A DNA stretch of 64,000 bases from CAVVYV01 sp963752585. Lineage in GTDB: Bacteria; Actinomycetota; Thermoleophilia; Solirubrobacterales; 70-9. The position numbers were made by a program, and so were the translations under genes. Each line of letters starts with the position of its first letter. Position 1 is the stretch's first letter. Positions 46,243-55,032 of this stretch are shown here, piece after piece. Below the pieces are notes generated by a model. The model saw only the letters and a program-made list of their open reading frames with translations. It did not search any database and had not been told where the DNA came from. The stretch lies in contig CAVVYV010000004.1 of NCBI GenBank assembly GCA_963752585.1, forward strand, positions 620,001 to 684,000, in the 5' to 3' direction.

Positions 46243-46986
46243 TCATTGGCCCACGTAGAGCCGGTCGGCGAGGTGCTCGGGGAGGCCGGCCTCCCTGATC
46301 GGCTCCGCGGCCCGGTCGATGTCGTAGCTCACCCGGTGGTAGGTGGCCTTCCACGCGTCGGTGTCGAGCTCGAGCCAGGCGGCCCGCGGATCGCCGTCGC
46401 GAGGCTGGCCGACGCTGCCGGGGTTGAGCAGCCAGCGCTTCGCGGAGACGTCGAGCTCCAAGCTGCCCTCCGCCTGACCGCCCCCGGAGTCGCCGACCGG
46501 GCCCGGCCCGGGGCCGTCCGAGAACCAGAGGGCGACGTGGGAGTGGCCGATGAAGCTCACCCGGGCCGACTGCTCCTCCATGCACTCGCGCGCCTGGTCG
46601 ACCGCGAGCACGTACTCCCAGACCGGGTCGCGCGGCGAGGCGTGGTAGAGGCCGACCTCGTGCTCGGTGTTCTCCGGCTTCAGCGACTTGAGGAAGTCGA
46701 TCGTCTCCCTGGCGGAGTTCTCGCGGGTCCACTCGACCGCGGCCGCCGCCGAGGCCGAGAAGACGTCGGTGTCGATCTCACCGGTGACCGCGAGGTCGTG
46801 GTTGCCGACCAGGCTCAGCTCGCAGCTCTCTCGGACGACCTGGGCGCATTCGTCGGGCTGGGCCCCGTAGCCGACAACGTCCCCGAGGCACCAGCGGCGC
46901 TCGATGCCGGCGTCTTCGATCGCCTCGAGCACGGCCTCGAGCGCGGGCAGGTTGCTGTGGATGTCGGTGAGGATGGCGACGCGCAT
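46243..46986 (-). CDS. Calcineurin-like metallophosphoesterase
   Basis: 247 residues. Metal motifs in order: D-I-H-S-N near residue 8, G-D-V-V-G-Y, G-N-H-D, and G-H-S-H with a preceding His in Y-H-A-S. Similar to YfcE/ApaH-like phosphodiesterases that act on cyclic or dinucleotides. It lies 10 bases upstream of the lipoprotein gene on the same strand. Confidence 0.9.
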   Translation of the reverse strand: MRVAILTDIHSNLPALEAVLEAIEDAGIERRWCLGDVVGYGAQPDECAQVVRESCELSLVGNHDLAVTGEIDTDVFSASAAAAVEWTRENSARETIDFLKSLKPENTEHEVGLYHASPRDPVWEYVLAVDQARECMEEQSARVSFIGHSHVALWFSDGPGPGPVGDSGGGQAEGSLELDVSAKRWLLNPGSVGQPRDGDPRAAWLELDTDAWKATYHRVSYDIDRAAEPIREAGLPEHLADRLYVGQ

Positions 46987-47023
46987 GAGGACGAGGGGCC
47001 CCCGCGAGGTCGCCTATCGTAAG

Positions 47024-47047
47024 GCGCGTCTCCGTTGGGAGGCGCGC
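47024..47047 (-). terminator. Hairpin after the Tat phosphoesterase gene
   Basis: 10-bp stem GCGCGCCTCC/GGAGACGCGC (one G-U pair) with loop CAAC, just past the stop of the gene at 47053. Tail is weak (CTTACGAT). Confidence 0.5.
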
Positions 47048-47052
47048 TGACT

Positions 47053-48526
47053 CTAGCCTTGGGCGGCGGCCTTCTGGATCGAGTCGGGCTGGCGGAAGAT
47101 CGACTCCGGCTTCCCGTCGCCGATCGCGTAGCCGTAGCGCTCGGCGAGCCCCTCGAGGGCGTTCAGGTCGCTCTCGTGGGGCTCGGCGAACTCGGCGGGG
47201 AGCTCGCGCCGAGTCGCCACCGAGCGCGCAGGGGGCCGAAGCGACCGTGTTCGGATCGGGAAGGTCGGGCGGCTCGAACGACGGTGGAGCTCCAGTCGAA
47301 GGTCTGGCCGATGTTGTTCGCCTTCGCGTCGCGCTTGACCAGGCTGCCGAGGCCGAACCGGTAGCTGATCAGGCTGAGGATCGACTCGTGGCCGAGCTGG
47401 GTGTGGCTCACCCGCGTCCGCCGCCGCCGGTTCCGGGCGTAAGGGCGAGATCGCAACCGCCGGGATCCGAAATCCCATCTGGCCGAAGTTCTCGTTCAGG
47501 TCGGCGCTGCCGCGGTCGTCGGGAACGCTCGGCGGGCCGGACATGGTCGAAGAAGCCGCCCCACTCGTCGTAGATGATGAACATCGCGCCGCGCCGATAG
47601 TTGGGGGACTCCATGAAGGCGTGGGCGACATCCGACATCCAGGCCTGGCCGAGGCGGACGTCCCCGTGCGGATGCTCGTCCGCCGAGAGGCCGTCGCCGC
47701 CGCCGCCATCGCGGAAGGGCGGGTCGACGATCGAGATGTTGGGCAGGGTTCCGGCGGCGCAATCGGCGTAGTACTCGGCGAGCGGCCGGGTCCAACTCGC
47801 CCCGCGCGCGCCCCAGACGGCGGAGAAGGGAAGGTCCGAGTTGTAGTAGCGCGCGGTGATCGCGCCGGGGCCGGGGAGGTTGGCGGGGTTGTTCGCGCAG
47901 CGCCCGGTCGAAGATCGTCTCCCACTGGTTGCCGAGCGTGCTCGCAGGCGGGTCGGTTGGTCTTCCGCCCTCCCGACTGCGCCGACCACTTGTAGTAGCG
48001 GTTCGGCCAGGTCGGCCCGAGCAGCGAGCAGAAGTAGCGGTCGTAGACGGTGTATGCCTCGGCCGCGGCGTGGATGAAGCCGAGCTCGCCCTCGTTGTAG
48101 TAGGTGAGGGCGAACTCGTCGTTGCCGCTGCCCTCGGCCATGAAGCCCCCCTTGAGCTGGGCGCGCCCGCTGTCCCACCCGTGTCCGGGGTCCTCGAATG
48201 CCGCAGCCCTGCCACTCGGCGTCCATCGTCGAGGCGTGTCGGGTCTCGACCGTGACCCCGTCGGGGTTCTTGAAGCTCTGGTGCTGGTCCCGTCGGCGTT
48301 GGCGAGCCAGCCGAAGTAGTGATCGAAGGAGCGGTTCTCCATCATCACGATCACGAAGTGATCGATCGGGAGGTTGCGCGGGGAGGGGAGCTTGGAGGCC
48401 TGCGTTCTTCGCCGCCTCCGCGATCAGGCTCCCGGCGGGGAGAACGCTGGCCGCGCCGGCGAGCCCCGCCGTGTAGGCGGTCCGTTCGAGGAACTCCCTG
48501 CGGCTGAGGTTCTGGCCGAAATCCAA
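47053..48526 (-). CDS. Tat-exported phosphoesterase (phospholipase C / acid phosphatase family), heavily frameshifted
   Basis: Twin-arginine signal S-R-R-E-F-L-E-R-T-A then a hydrophobic core, so exported folded. Family motifs occur in order but in all three frames: V-I-V-M-M-E-N-R-S-F-D-H-Y-F-G, A-E-G-S-G-N-D-E-F-A-L, Y-D-E-W-G-G-F-F-D-H-V, G-F-R-I-P-A-V-A-I-S-P, T-Q-L-G-H-E-S-I-L-S-L-I. I count at least seven frame changes between about 48395 and 47250. No motif is lost and no deletion is large. Either this stretch was read very poorly or the gene is decaying. PHO box 4 just upstream supports a phosphate-scavenging role. Confidence 0.78.
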
Positions 48527-48559
48527 GGGCGGATGAGAGTACTCAGTACATCGGGAGGC

Positions 48560-48592
48560 TGTGGGAGAACAACTGGTGAACGAAGGTCACAG
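48560..48592 (-). promoter_or_regulatory. PHO box 4, upstream of the Tat phosphoesterase
   Basis: Minus-strand 11-base units CTGTGACCTTC, GTTCACCAGTT, GTTCTCCCACA. The middle unit has the canonical GTTCACC. The box ends 33 bases before the ATG at 48526. Confidence 0.72.
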
Positions 48593-48617
48593 GCATGACC
48601 CCGGCTATCGTGAGCCG

Positions 48618-49895
48618 GTGTCCAGCCCCAAGGTCACCCGGGCGATCGGCAGCGGCTCATCGCCGCGATGGCTCCGGATCGGGGCAACCGCGGTCGCGGC
48701 CGTGGTCGTCGCCGAGGCGGCGGCCTGGCTCCTGCGCCCTCGCGACGTGATCGAGCCGGTGCAGGCCGAGGAGGGAGCCTTCTTCAGCCAGACCGAGCTG
48801 GCCGAGGCACGGGACTACCGCTCCGGCCAGCGGCTGATCTTCGTCGGCAGCCTCGCCGCCGAGGGAGTGCTCCTGGTGCTCCTCGCCAGCGGCCGCCCGG
48901 CGCGGGTGAGGCGGGGGCTGGAGCGCCTCGGCGAGCGCCCGGTGCTGGGCGGGGCCGCCGCTGCGGCCGGGCTCTCGGTCGCGGTCGCCGTCGTCACCCT
49001 GCCCTTCGGGGTCGCCTCCCACGAGCGCTCGGTCGACGTCGGTCTTCCACCCAGGAGATCGGCGACTGGGCGGTGGACTGGCTGAAGTCGGCCGGGATCG
49101 GGGCGGTGCTCGCCGGCGCGGTCGGCACCGCCGCCCTCGCCCTGATCCGGCGCTTCGGCGGCCGCTGGTGGATCCCGGGCTCGGTCGCGGCCGTCGCGGC
49201 CGCCGCGGTCTTCACCTGGCTCGGCCCGGTCGTCCTCGAGCCGGCCTTCAACAGATTCGAGAAGCTCGAGCCGGGCAAGGCCCGCGACGACGTGCTCGAG
49301 CTCGGCGACCGCGCCGGGATCGACATCGGCGAGGTCTACCGGGTCGACGCCAGCCGCCGGAGCACCGCGATCAACGCCTACGTCAACGGGCTCGGGCCGA
49401 CCAAGCGGGTGGTCCTCTACGACACCCTGCTCAACGAGCTCGACCGCGGCGAGCGCCGCTCGGTGATCGCCCACGAGCTTGCCCACGTCCATCAGCGGGA
49501 CATCCAGCGAGGGCTGCTCTTCCTGGCGATCGTCGCCCCGCTGAGCCTGGTCGCGGGGTTCGGGATCGCCCGAGGCGATCAGCCGCCGTTGGGGCGGCGA
49601 GCCGGGCCGCCCCGCGTTCCTGCCGGCGTTCGCGATCGGAATCGCCGTGGTCAGCTTCGTGATCGGGGTGGCGGGCAACCAGCTCTCCCGGCAGGTGGAG
49701 GCGCGGGCGGACACCTTCGCCCTCGAGCTGACCGACGACCCCCGGGGCCTGATCGAGCTCCAGCGGCGGCTGGCGGTCCGGAACGTCTCCGACCCGGACC
49801 CGCCGGGGCTGGTCAGCTTCCTGTTCCGAACCCATCCGACGACGATGGAGCGGATCGGCGAGGCCCTCGCCTGGGAGCAGGGCCAGCGGCCTTGA
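48618..49895 (+). CDS. M48 family (Ste24-type) membrane metalloprotease (two frameshifts)
   Basis: About 425 residues after repair, start GTG 48618. Several membrane helices; zinc site H-E-L-A-H and downstream ligand Glu in E-A-R-A-D. One base is missing near 49045 (L-S-T-Q-E-I-G-D) and one is extra near 49572 (G-I-A-R-A-I-S-R). Membrane-embedded CAAX-type proteases act in protein quality control. The stop overlaps rlmH (TTGA). Confidence 0.88.
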
Positions 49896-50308
49896 AGGTC
49901 GTCCTGGTCACGGTGGGCAAGGTCAAGGAGCCGTTCGTGGAGGCGGACGCCCACTACCGCAAGCTGCTCCAGCGCCACCAGCCGGTCGAGGTGATCGAGG
50001 TCCGCGACGAGGTGAACCTGGCCGGTCGGGTGCCGAAGCGGGCCCACGTCGTCGCGATGGACCGCGGGGGGCGGTCGCTCAGCTCCCGGGCATGGAGCAA
50101 TTGGCTCTCGGAGCGGCGGATCGACGCGCTCGATCTCTGCTTCCTGGTCGGGGGCTCGCGCGGGCTCGGGCAGGAGGCACTCGCGCTCGCCGACGAGCGG
50201 ATCTCCCTCGGCCCCCAGACGATGGCCCACCAGCTCGCCCGGGTGGTGCTCCTGGAGCAGCTCTTCCGGGCGACGAAGATCCTCGCCGGCGAGCCCTACC
50301 ACCACTAA
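49892..50308 (+). CDS. rlmH: 23S rRNA (pseudouridine1915-N3)-methyltransferase RlmH
   Basis: 138 residues from TTG 49892, overlapping the protease stop. SPOUT fold knot: V-V-A-M-D-R-G-G, F-L-V-G-G-S-R-G-L-G and the C-terminal R-A-T-K-I-L-A-G-E-P-Y-H-H. Normal length. Confidence 0.93.
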   Translation: MKVVLVTVGKVKEPFVEADAHYRKLLQRHQPVEVIEVRDEVNLAGRVPKRAHVVAMDRGGRSLSSRAWSNWLSERRIDALDLCFLVGGSRGLGQEALALADERISLGPQTMAHQLARVVLLEQLFRATKILAGEPYHH

Positions 50309-50317
50309 CCTCAGCTC

Positions 50318-50929
50318 GTGGCGTCGCTTGCCCAATGGCGCACCTGGTGGCGGAAGCGGCGGTGGTATGAGCGCAACGCCCGCCGCTCACGACGGCGCCG
50401 GATCAACCGCCACATGGCCGAGGCCGGCGCCTTCATCCGCTATCCGGTCGAGGGGGAGGTGCTCGAGGCCCTCGACTCCGCCAGGCTCGAGATCGGCCGC
50501 GACACCCTGCTCGAGCCCGGCTGCTGGCTGACGCTCTCCTCGCAGGGGCGGATCACGATCGGTTCGGGCTGCTTCCTCAACCGCAACACGATGCTGGCAG
50601 CGGTCGAGCTGATCGAGATCGGCGATCACGTGATGTTCGCCAACAACTGCTTCGTCGGCGACGCCGACCACCGCTACGACGACCCCGAGAAGCCCGTCAC
50701 CTGGCAGGGATTCGAGCCCAAGGGCCCGGTCCGGATCGGCTCGAACTGCTGGTTCGGGGTGGGCTGTGTCGTCACCGGCGGGGTGGAGATCGGCGAGCGC
50801 TGCGTGATCGGCGCGAACTCGGTCGTCACCCGCGATCTGCCCGCAGGGGTGATCGCCGCCGGCGCCCCGGCGAAGGTGATCCGCGAGATCGAGTTCCAGG
50901 GTGGCCTGCGCCCAGCGGCCGCAGGCTGA
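50318..50929 (+). CDS. Left-handed beta-helix acyltransferase
   Basis: 203 residues, GTG 50318. Very basic N-terminus (R-R-S-R-R-R-R) then hexapeptide repeats (I-G-S-G-C-F-L-N, V-M-F-A-N-N-C-F-V-G-D-A-D-H, I-G-S-N-C-W-F-G). The N-C-F-V-G-D-A-D-H-R segment has the catalytic-type His. Like maltose/WbbJ-type O-acetyltransferases that modify sugars. Confidence 0.85.
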   Translation: MASLAQWRTWWRKRRWYERNARRSRRRRINRHMAEAGAFIRYPVEGEVLEALDSARLEIGRDTLLEPGCWLTLSSQGRITIGSGCFLNRNTMLAAVELIEIGDHVMFANNCFVGDADHRYDDPEKPVTWQGFEPKGPVRIGSNCWFGVGCVVTGGVEIGERCVIGANSVVTRDLPAGVIAAGAPAKVIREIEFQGGLRPAAAG

Positions 50930-50953
50930 CCGGCCCTCTAGGGTTCGATCGCG

Positions 50954-52597
50954 ATGAGCGATCCGGTGGCAGATCTTCGCGCGGCGGTGGACGCGGCGGC
51001 GAGCGTCCTCAGCGCCGGCGCCGAGGACGGCGCCTCTGCTCCGGTGCTCGAGCGGCCCCCGAAGCCGGAGTTCGGCGACTATTCGACCAACGCCGCGATG
51101 CTGCTGGCGCCGACCCTCGGGGAAAAGCCACGGGGGATCGCCGAGCGCCTTGCCGAGGAGCTCAAGGGCCGGCTCTCCTCGCAGCTCGAGCGGGTCGAGG
51201 TCGCCGGCCCCGGTTTCCTCAACCTGTTCCTATCCGACGCCTGGTACCGCGCCGCCGCCTCGGAGCTCGCCGCCGCCGGCGAGGAGATCGGGCGTCCCAC
51301 CGCCGCCGAACCGCCGATGGAGTCGGTGAACGTCGAGTTCGTCTCCGCCAACCCGACCGGGCCCCTCACCGCCGCCGGCGGGCGCCACGCCGCTTACGGA
51401 GACGCGGTGGCGAGGGTGCTCGAGTTCGTCGGCCACCCCGTCGTGCGCGAGTACTACGTCAACGACCGCGGGGGGCAGATAGATCGCTTCGCCGCCTCGA
51501 TCGCCGCCCGGATGAAGGGGGAGCCGCTGCCCGAGGACGGCTACGAGGGCGACTACGTCGGCGGGATCGCCGACACCCTGAAGGAGGAGGGGATCGACCC
51601 GGGTGAACTCGCCGCGGTCGGCAGGCGCGGCGTCGCCCTGATGGTTGCCGCGGCCGAGGAGACGCTCCGCCGCTACGGGGTCGTCTACGACACCTGGACC
51701 TCGGAACAGGCGGTGTACGAATCGAACGCGTTCGACCAGGTGCTGGCCGACCTCCGCGAGTCGGGCCACGTCTACGAGAGCGAGGAAGCGACCTGGCTGC
51801 GGACCACCAGCTTCGAGGACGACAAGGACCGGGTCCTGGTCCGCTCCGGGGGCGACCCCACCTATCTACTATCCGACCTCGCCTATCACCGGAGCAAGTT
51901 CGAGCGGGGGGCCGACCGGCTGATCGACGTGCTCGGCGCCGACCACCACGGCTACGTCGGCCGCCTGCGGGCCGGCCTCGCGGCCCTCGGCTACGACTCC
52001 GGCCGGCTCGAGGCCCAGATCATGCAGCTCGTCCACGTGGTCGAGGGCGGCGCACGGGCCCAGATGTCGAAGCGGAAGGGCGAGTTCGTCAGCCTCGACG
52101 AGCTCCTCGACGACATCGGCACCGACGCCACCCGCTTCTTCATGCTCCAGCGCAGCCACGACACCACCGTCGACCTCGATCTCGAGCTCGCCAGGCGGAC
52201 GTCCGCCGAGAACCCGGTCTACTACGTCCAGTACGCGCACGCCCGGATCGCCAGCATCCTTCGCAAGGCGGGCGAGGGCGCCGAGCAGCGAGCGGCCTCG
52301 GCCGATTTCCGGGCCCCCACAGCGATGGTCGAGCCCGCCGAGCGAGCCCTGATCAAACGGATCTGCGAGCTGCCGGACGAGGTCTCCGAGGCGGCCTCGC
52401 GCCGGGCGCCGCATCGCCTCTGTGCCTACGGGATGGCGATCGCCGCCGACTTCCACGCCTTCTACCGCGACTGCCAGGTCGTCGGCGCCGAGGGGGACGG
52501 GGTAGAGGAGACGCGGCTCGGCCTCTGCCTGCTGACCAAGCGCGCGATCGCCCGGACCCTCGGCCTGCTGGGGATCTCGGCTCCGGAGCGGATGTAG
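50954..52597 (+). CDS. argS: Arginyl-tRNA synthetase with altered HIGH motif
   Basis: 547 residues. N-terminal additive domain; E-F-V-S-A-N-P-T-G-P-L; then T-A-A-G-G-R-H-A-A-Y-G-D where most ArgRS have H-x-G-H-G-R. C-terminal M-S-K-R-K-G, S-H-D-T-T-V-D and DALR helices are normal (Y-V-Q-Y-A-H-A-R). E-Y-Y-V-N-D-R-G-G-Q is conserved. Residues ~139-142 therefore replace both HIGH histidines. Confidence 0.95.
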   Translation: MSDPVADLRAAVDAAASVLSAGAEDGASAPVLERPPKPEFGDYSTNAAMLLAPTLGEKPRGIAERLAEELKGRLSSQLERVEVAGPGFLNLFLSDAWYRAAASELAAAGEEIGRPTAAEPPMESVNVEFVSANPTGPLTAAGGRHAAYGDAVARVLEFVGHPVVREYYVNDRGGQIDRFAASIAARMKGEPLPEDGYEGDYVGGIADTLKEEGIDPGELAAVGRRGVALMVAAAEETLRRYGVVYDTWTSEQAVYESNAFDQVLADLRESGHVYESEEATWLRTTSFEDDKDRVLVRSGGDPTYLLSDLAYHRSKFERGADRLIDVLGADHHGYVGRLRAGLAALGYDSGRLEAQIMQLVHVVEGGARAQMSKRKGEFVSLDELLDDIGTDATRFFMLQRSHDTTVDLDLELARRTSAENPVYYVQYAHARIASILRKAGEGAEQRAASADFRAPTAMVEPAERALIKRICELPDEVSEAASRRAPHRLCAYGMAIAADFHAFYRDCQVVGAEGDGVEETRLGLCLLTKRAIARTLGLLGISAPERM

Positions 52598-52600
52598 GGC

Positions 52601-53050
52601 TCAGCGATCGTAGGAAGCGATGTCCCGCTCGAGCCGGGCGGCGTCGTCAGCGGACAGAGGATCGGCCTCCTCGGTTCGGTCAGGGCCTCGCCGCCCCAGC
52701 TTCCGAGCGCCCAGCCCGAGGGCGACCAGCGCCGCCAGCAGCCCGAGGCCCGGGACCACCCAGGCGGAGAGATCGAAGCCGCGATCATCGGGGGTCGCCA
52801 GCACCTCGGGGCCGTACTCCTCGACGAGCGCGTCCTTGATCTGTTCCTTGCTCTGGCCCTGGTCGATTCGGGTGCGGATGAAAGCGCGCTGGCGCTCCGC
52901 CTGGGGGGCGTCCGAGAGCTGCAGGAGGGTCCCGCAGATCGGGCACATCACCTCGTCCTCGATGTCCGGAAGGGAGGTCTGGGGCTCCTGAGCGGCGGCG
53001 GGAGCCGCCGCCAGCAAGAACGCCACGAGCAGGGTGGCGAGCCGGATCAC
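52601..53050 (-). CDS. ccmH: CcmH/CycL cytochrome c maturation protein
   Basis: 149 residues; GTG 53050 overlaps the tlpA stop (GTGA). Signal peptide A-A-A-Q, then redox motif C-P-I-C-G (reduces apocytochrome heme-binding thiols), E-R-Q-R-A-F-I-R-T-R-I and one C-terminal membrane helix with a charged tail. Works with the TlpA protein coded just upstream. Confidence 0.9.
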   Translation of the reverse strand: MIRLATLLVAFLLAAAPAAAQEPQTSLPDIEDEVMCPICGTLLQLSDAPQAERQRAFIRTRIDQGQSKEQIKDALVEEYGPEVLATPDDRGFDLSAWVVPGLGLLAALVALGLGARKLGRRGPDRTEEADPLSADDAARLERDIASYDR

Positions 53051-53574
53051 TGAGAGGCCTCGCGAACCAGCGGATCGACGTACTGGCTGAGGTAGTCCTC
53101 GTCCACCGGCCCGCGCCGGATAAGCGCGATGTCGCCCTCCGGGTCGACCAGGAACGACTCCGGGAACCCGGTCATTCCGTATGCGTCGCGGCGGTCGCGC
53201 CCGTCCCCGTCCCTGAGCTGGGGATAGGTGAGTCCGTACTCGCGAACGAACTCCTGCGCGTCGTCGGTGGTGTCGTCGAGGTTGATGCCGAGGACGGTGA
53301 AGCCCTCTCCCTGATGAGCGTTCTGGAAGGACTCCAGTGCAGGGGCCTCGTCGCGGCAGGGCTCGCACCACGATGCCCAGAAGTTGACCAGTACCCACGA
53401 GCCCCGGTAGTCGCCGAGATCGCCTTCCCCCTGCCCGTCGAGGGTGGCCAGCTTCTTGTCGGGCGCGGGGTCGCCGACCGTGATGCTCGCCTCTCCCTTG
53501 CTCAGGAGGCCGAATCCGAGCAGGCCGATGACGGCCAGCACCGCGATCACCGCCGCGAAGGTCTTTGCGCTCAT
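53047..53574 (-). CDS. ccmG: TlpA/CcmG-like thioredoxin, membrane-anchored
   Basis: About 175 residues. One N-terminal membrane helix, then a thioredoxin fold with W-A-S-W-C-E-P-C and the cis-Pro loop T-G-F-P-E-S. Reduces CcmH during heme attachment. A Met three codons upstream (53583) is an alternative start. Confidence 0.9.
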   Translation of the reverse strand: MSAKTFAAVIAVLAVIGLLGFGLLSKGEASITVGDPAPDKKLATLDGQGEGDLGDYRGSWVLVNFWASWCEPCRDEAPALESFQNAHQGEGFTVLGINLDDTTDDAQEFVREYGLTYPQLRDGDGRDRRDAYGMTGFPESFLVDPEGDIALIRRGPVDEDYLSQYVDPLVREASQ

Positions 53575-53625
53575 CGGGCGCACAGCGTAGAGAGGCGGGC
53601 TCGGAACCTAGAATGTCCGGGGCAC

Positions 53626-53698
53626 GCGGACGTAGCTCACCTGGTAGAGCGCGAGCTTCCCAAGCTCGAGGTAGCGGGTTCAAGTCCCGTCGTCCGCT
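53626..53698 (+). tRNA. tRNA-Gly(TCC)
   Basis: 73 nt cloverleaf. Acceptor GCGGACG/CGTCCGC, D arm AGCTCACCTGGTAGAGC, anticodon loop CTTCCCAAG with anticodon TCC, T arm CGGGTTCAAGTCCCG. Discriminator T. Confidence 0.95.
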
Positions 53699-53704
53699 TC
53701 GAAC

Positions 53705-54055
53705 TTGGGCTTGGTCGGCAGAATCGGTAAGCGGGTCCTGACACGGAGCCGCTGGTTGGCTCGGCGGCTGTGGCTGATCGCCGCCGCCGAGGTCGCCCTG
53801 ACCACCTTCCGGCACTGGCGGCGGCTCGATCCGGACGAGCGTACGCGGCTGCGCGAGCTGGTCCGGAAGTCGAAGGGGCGGCCCTCGAAGCTCAGTGACC
53901 GGGAGGCCGACGAGCTCGAGGAATTGCTCGAGAAGCTCGGCCACATCGAGCTCGTGGGTGACGTTGCGGCGATCGTGATTCCCTTCCGCCCGGTCGCCCG
54001 GACGATCGAGTTTGCGCTCAGCCGCCGCGACAAGGACCGGCGCCGCCTAGACTGA
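53705..54055 (+). CDS. Small basic protein, function unknown
   Basis: 116 residues, TTG 53705, starting seven bases after the tRNA. One hydrophobic helix (L-W-L-I-A-A-A-E-V-A-L) and Arg/Glu-rich helices (R-L-R-E-L-V-R-K-S). No family recognised. The TTG start and position right after a tRNA make the exact N-terminus uncertain. Confidence 0.55.
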   Translation: MGLVGRIGKRVLTRSRWLARRLWLIAAAEVALTTFRHWRRLDPDERTRLRELVRKSKGRPSKLSDREADELEELLEKLGHIELVGDVAAIVIPFRPVARTIEFALSRRDKDRRRLD

Positions 54056-54059
54056 GCCG

Positions 54060-54575
54060 ATGGGCGTGGAGAGCAAGGCCGGTCCCGAGGCGGTGCCCAG
54101 CGGCCGCGAGGAGCTGATGCTCGACTACCTCTCAGCCTGGAACGCCCGCGACGCCGCCCGGATCGCGTCCTTCTTCACCGAGGACGCGGTCTACGACGAC
54201 CGCGGCGCCGGGGCGCTCGCCCGCGGGCGGGATCAGATCCGCGCTCACGCCGCCCGCGTCCACACGGCGTTCCCCGACCTCAGCTTCGAGCTCGTCCGCG
54301 CCGCCCATGGCGAGGGATTCACCGCCGGCGAGTGGCGCTCCCGGATGACCCACCGCGGCGAGATCGACGGGCTCGCTCCGACCGGGAGGGTGGTGGAGAG
54401 CGGTGGCGTCGACGTCGCCACCCTCGACGGGGAGGGGAGGATCGCCCACCTGGCCTCCTACTACGACGGCGCCGCGATCCTCCGTGACCTCGGCGTCCTG
54501 CCCTCCCGCGGCTCGCGGACGGAGCGCGTGCTGGTCCAGGTCGCCTCGCTTCCGTCCAGGCTGCGCCGCCGGTAG
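54060..54575 (+). CDS. SnoaL-like / ester cyclase family protein
   Basis: 171 residues. NTF2-like fold: L-D-Y-L-S-A-W-N-A-R-D-A-A-R-I-A, V-Y-D-D-R-G-A-G, F-P-D-L-S-F-E-L, G-L-A-P-T-G-R. The last ~20 residues form an Arg-rich tail. Ligand unknown; unrelated in context to the arsenic-operon SnoaL gene. Confidence 0.82.
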   Translation: MGVESKAGPEAVPSGREELMLDYLSAWNARDAARIASFFTEDAVYDDRGAGALARGRDQIRAHAARVHTAFPDLSFELVRAAHGEGFTAGEWRSRMTHRGEIDGLAPTGRVVESGGVDVATLDGEGRIAHLASYYDGAAILRDLGVLPSRGSRTERVLVQVASLPSRLRRR

Positions 54576-54609
54576 CCGACGGGCCCCACGTTGCGATAAT
54601 TCGCTTGCC

Positions 54610-55032
54610 GTGGATCCCGCGCGGAAGCGAAAGATCCGTCTGATCGTCGCCCTCTCCGCGGCCGTCCTGCTGGCGGCCGGGCTCGTCTACACGTCCTTCA
54701 GCGCCTCGACCGAGGCGAAGCAGCCCTCGGACCTGATCTCCTCGAACGCGAGCGGCACCTACGACCTCACCGGCAAGGTGGTGCCGGGGTCGATCGAGCG
54801 GACCGACAGCGACCTCCGGTTCCGGATCGAGGACCGCGACGGCTCCGAGAGCCTGCCGGTGAGCTACACCGGCACCGTCCCCGACCCCTTCCGCGACGGC
54901 CGCGAGGTGATCGTCACCGGCAAGCTCACCGACGGGACCTTCGTCGCCGAGCACGACAGCCTGGTCACCAAGTGCCCGTCGAAGTTCAGCGACGAGGCTG
55001 AGCAGGATCCCGAGCACGTCGTGATCCAGTGA
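54610..55032 (+). CDS. ccmE: CcmE heme chaperone, cysteine-type
   Basis: About 140 residues, GTG 54610. One N-terminal membrane helix, then an OB-fold (Y-D-L-T-G-K-V-V-P-G-S-I, R-F-R-I-E-D-R-D-G). The heme-binding loop reads L-V-T-K-C-P-S-K-F, i.e. Cys ~122 with Phe ~126, as in the Cys-x-x-x-Tyr type rather than the usual His-x-x-x-Tyr. The 4-bp GTGA overlap couples it to ccmF. Confidence 0.9.
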   Translation: MDPARKRKIRLIVALSAAVLLAAGLVYTSFSASTEAKQPSDLISSNASGTYDLTGKVVPGSIERTDSDLRFRIEDRDGSESLPVSYTGTVPDPFRDGREVIVTGKLTDGTFVAEHDSLVTKCPSKFSDEAEQDPEHVVIQ

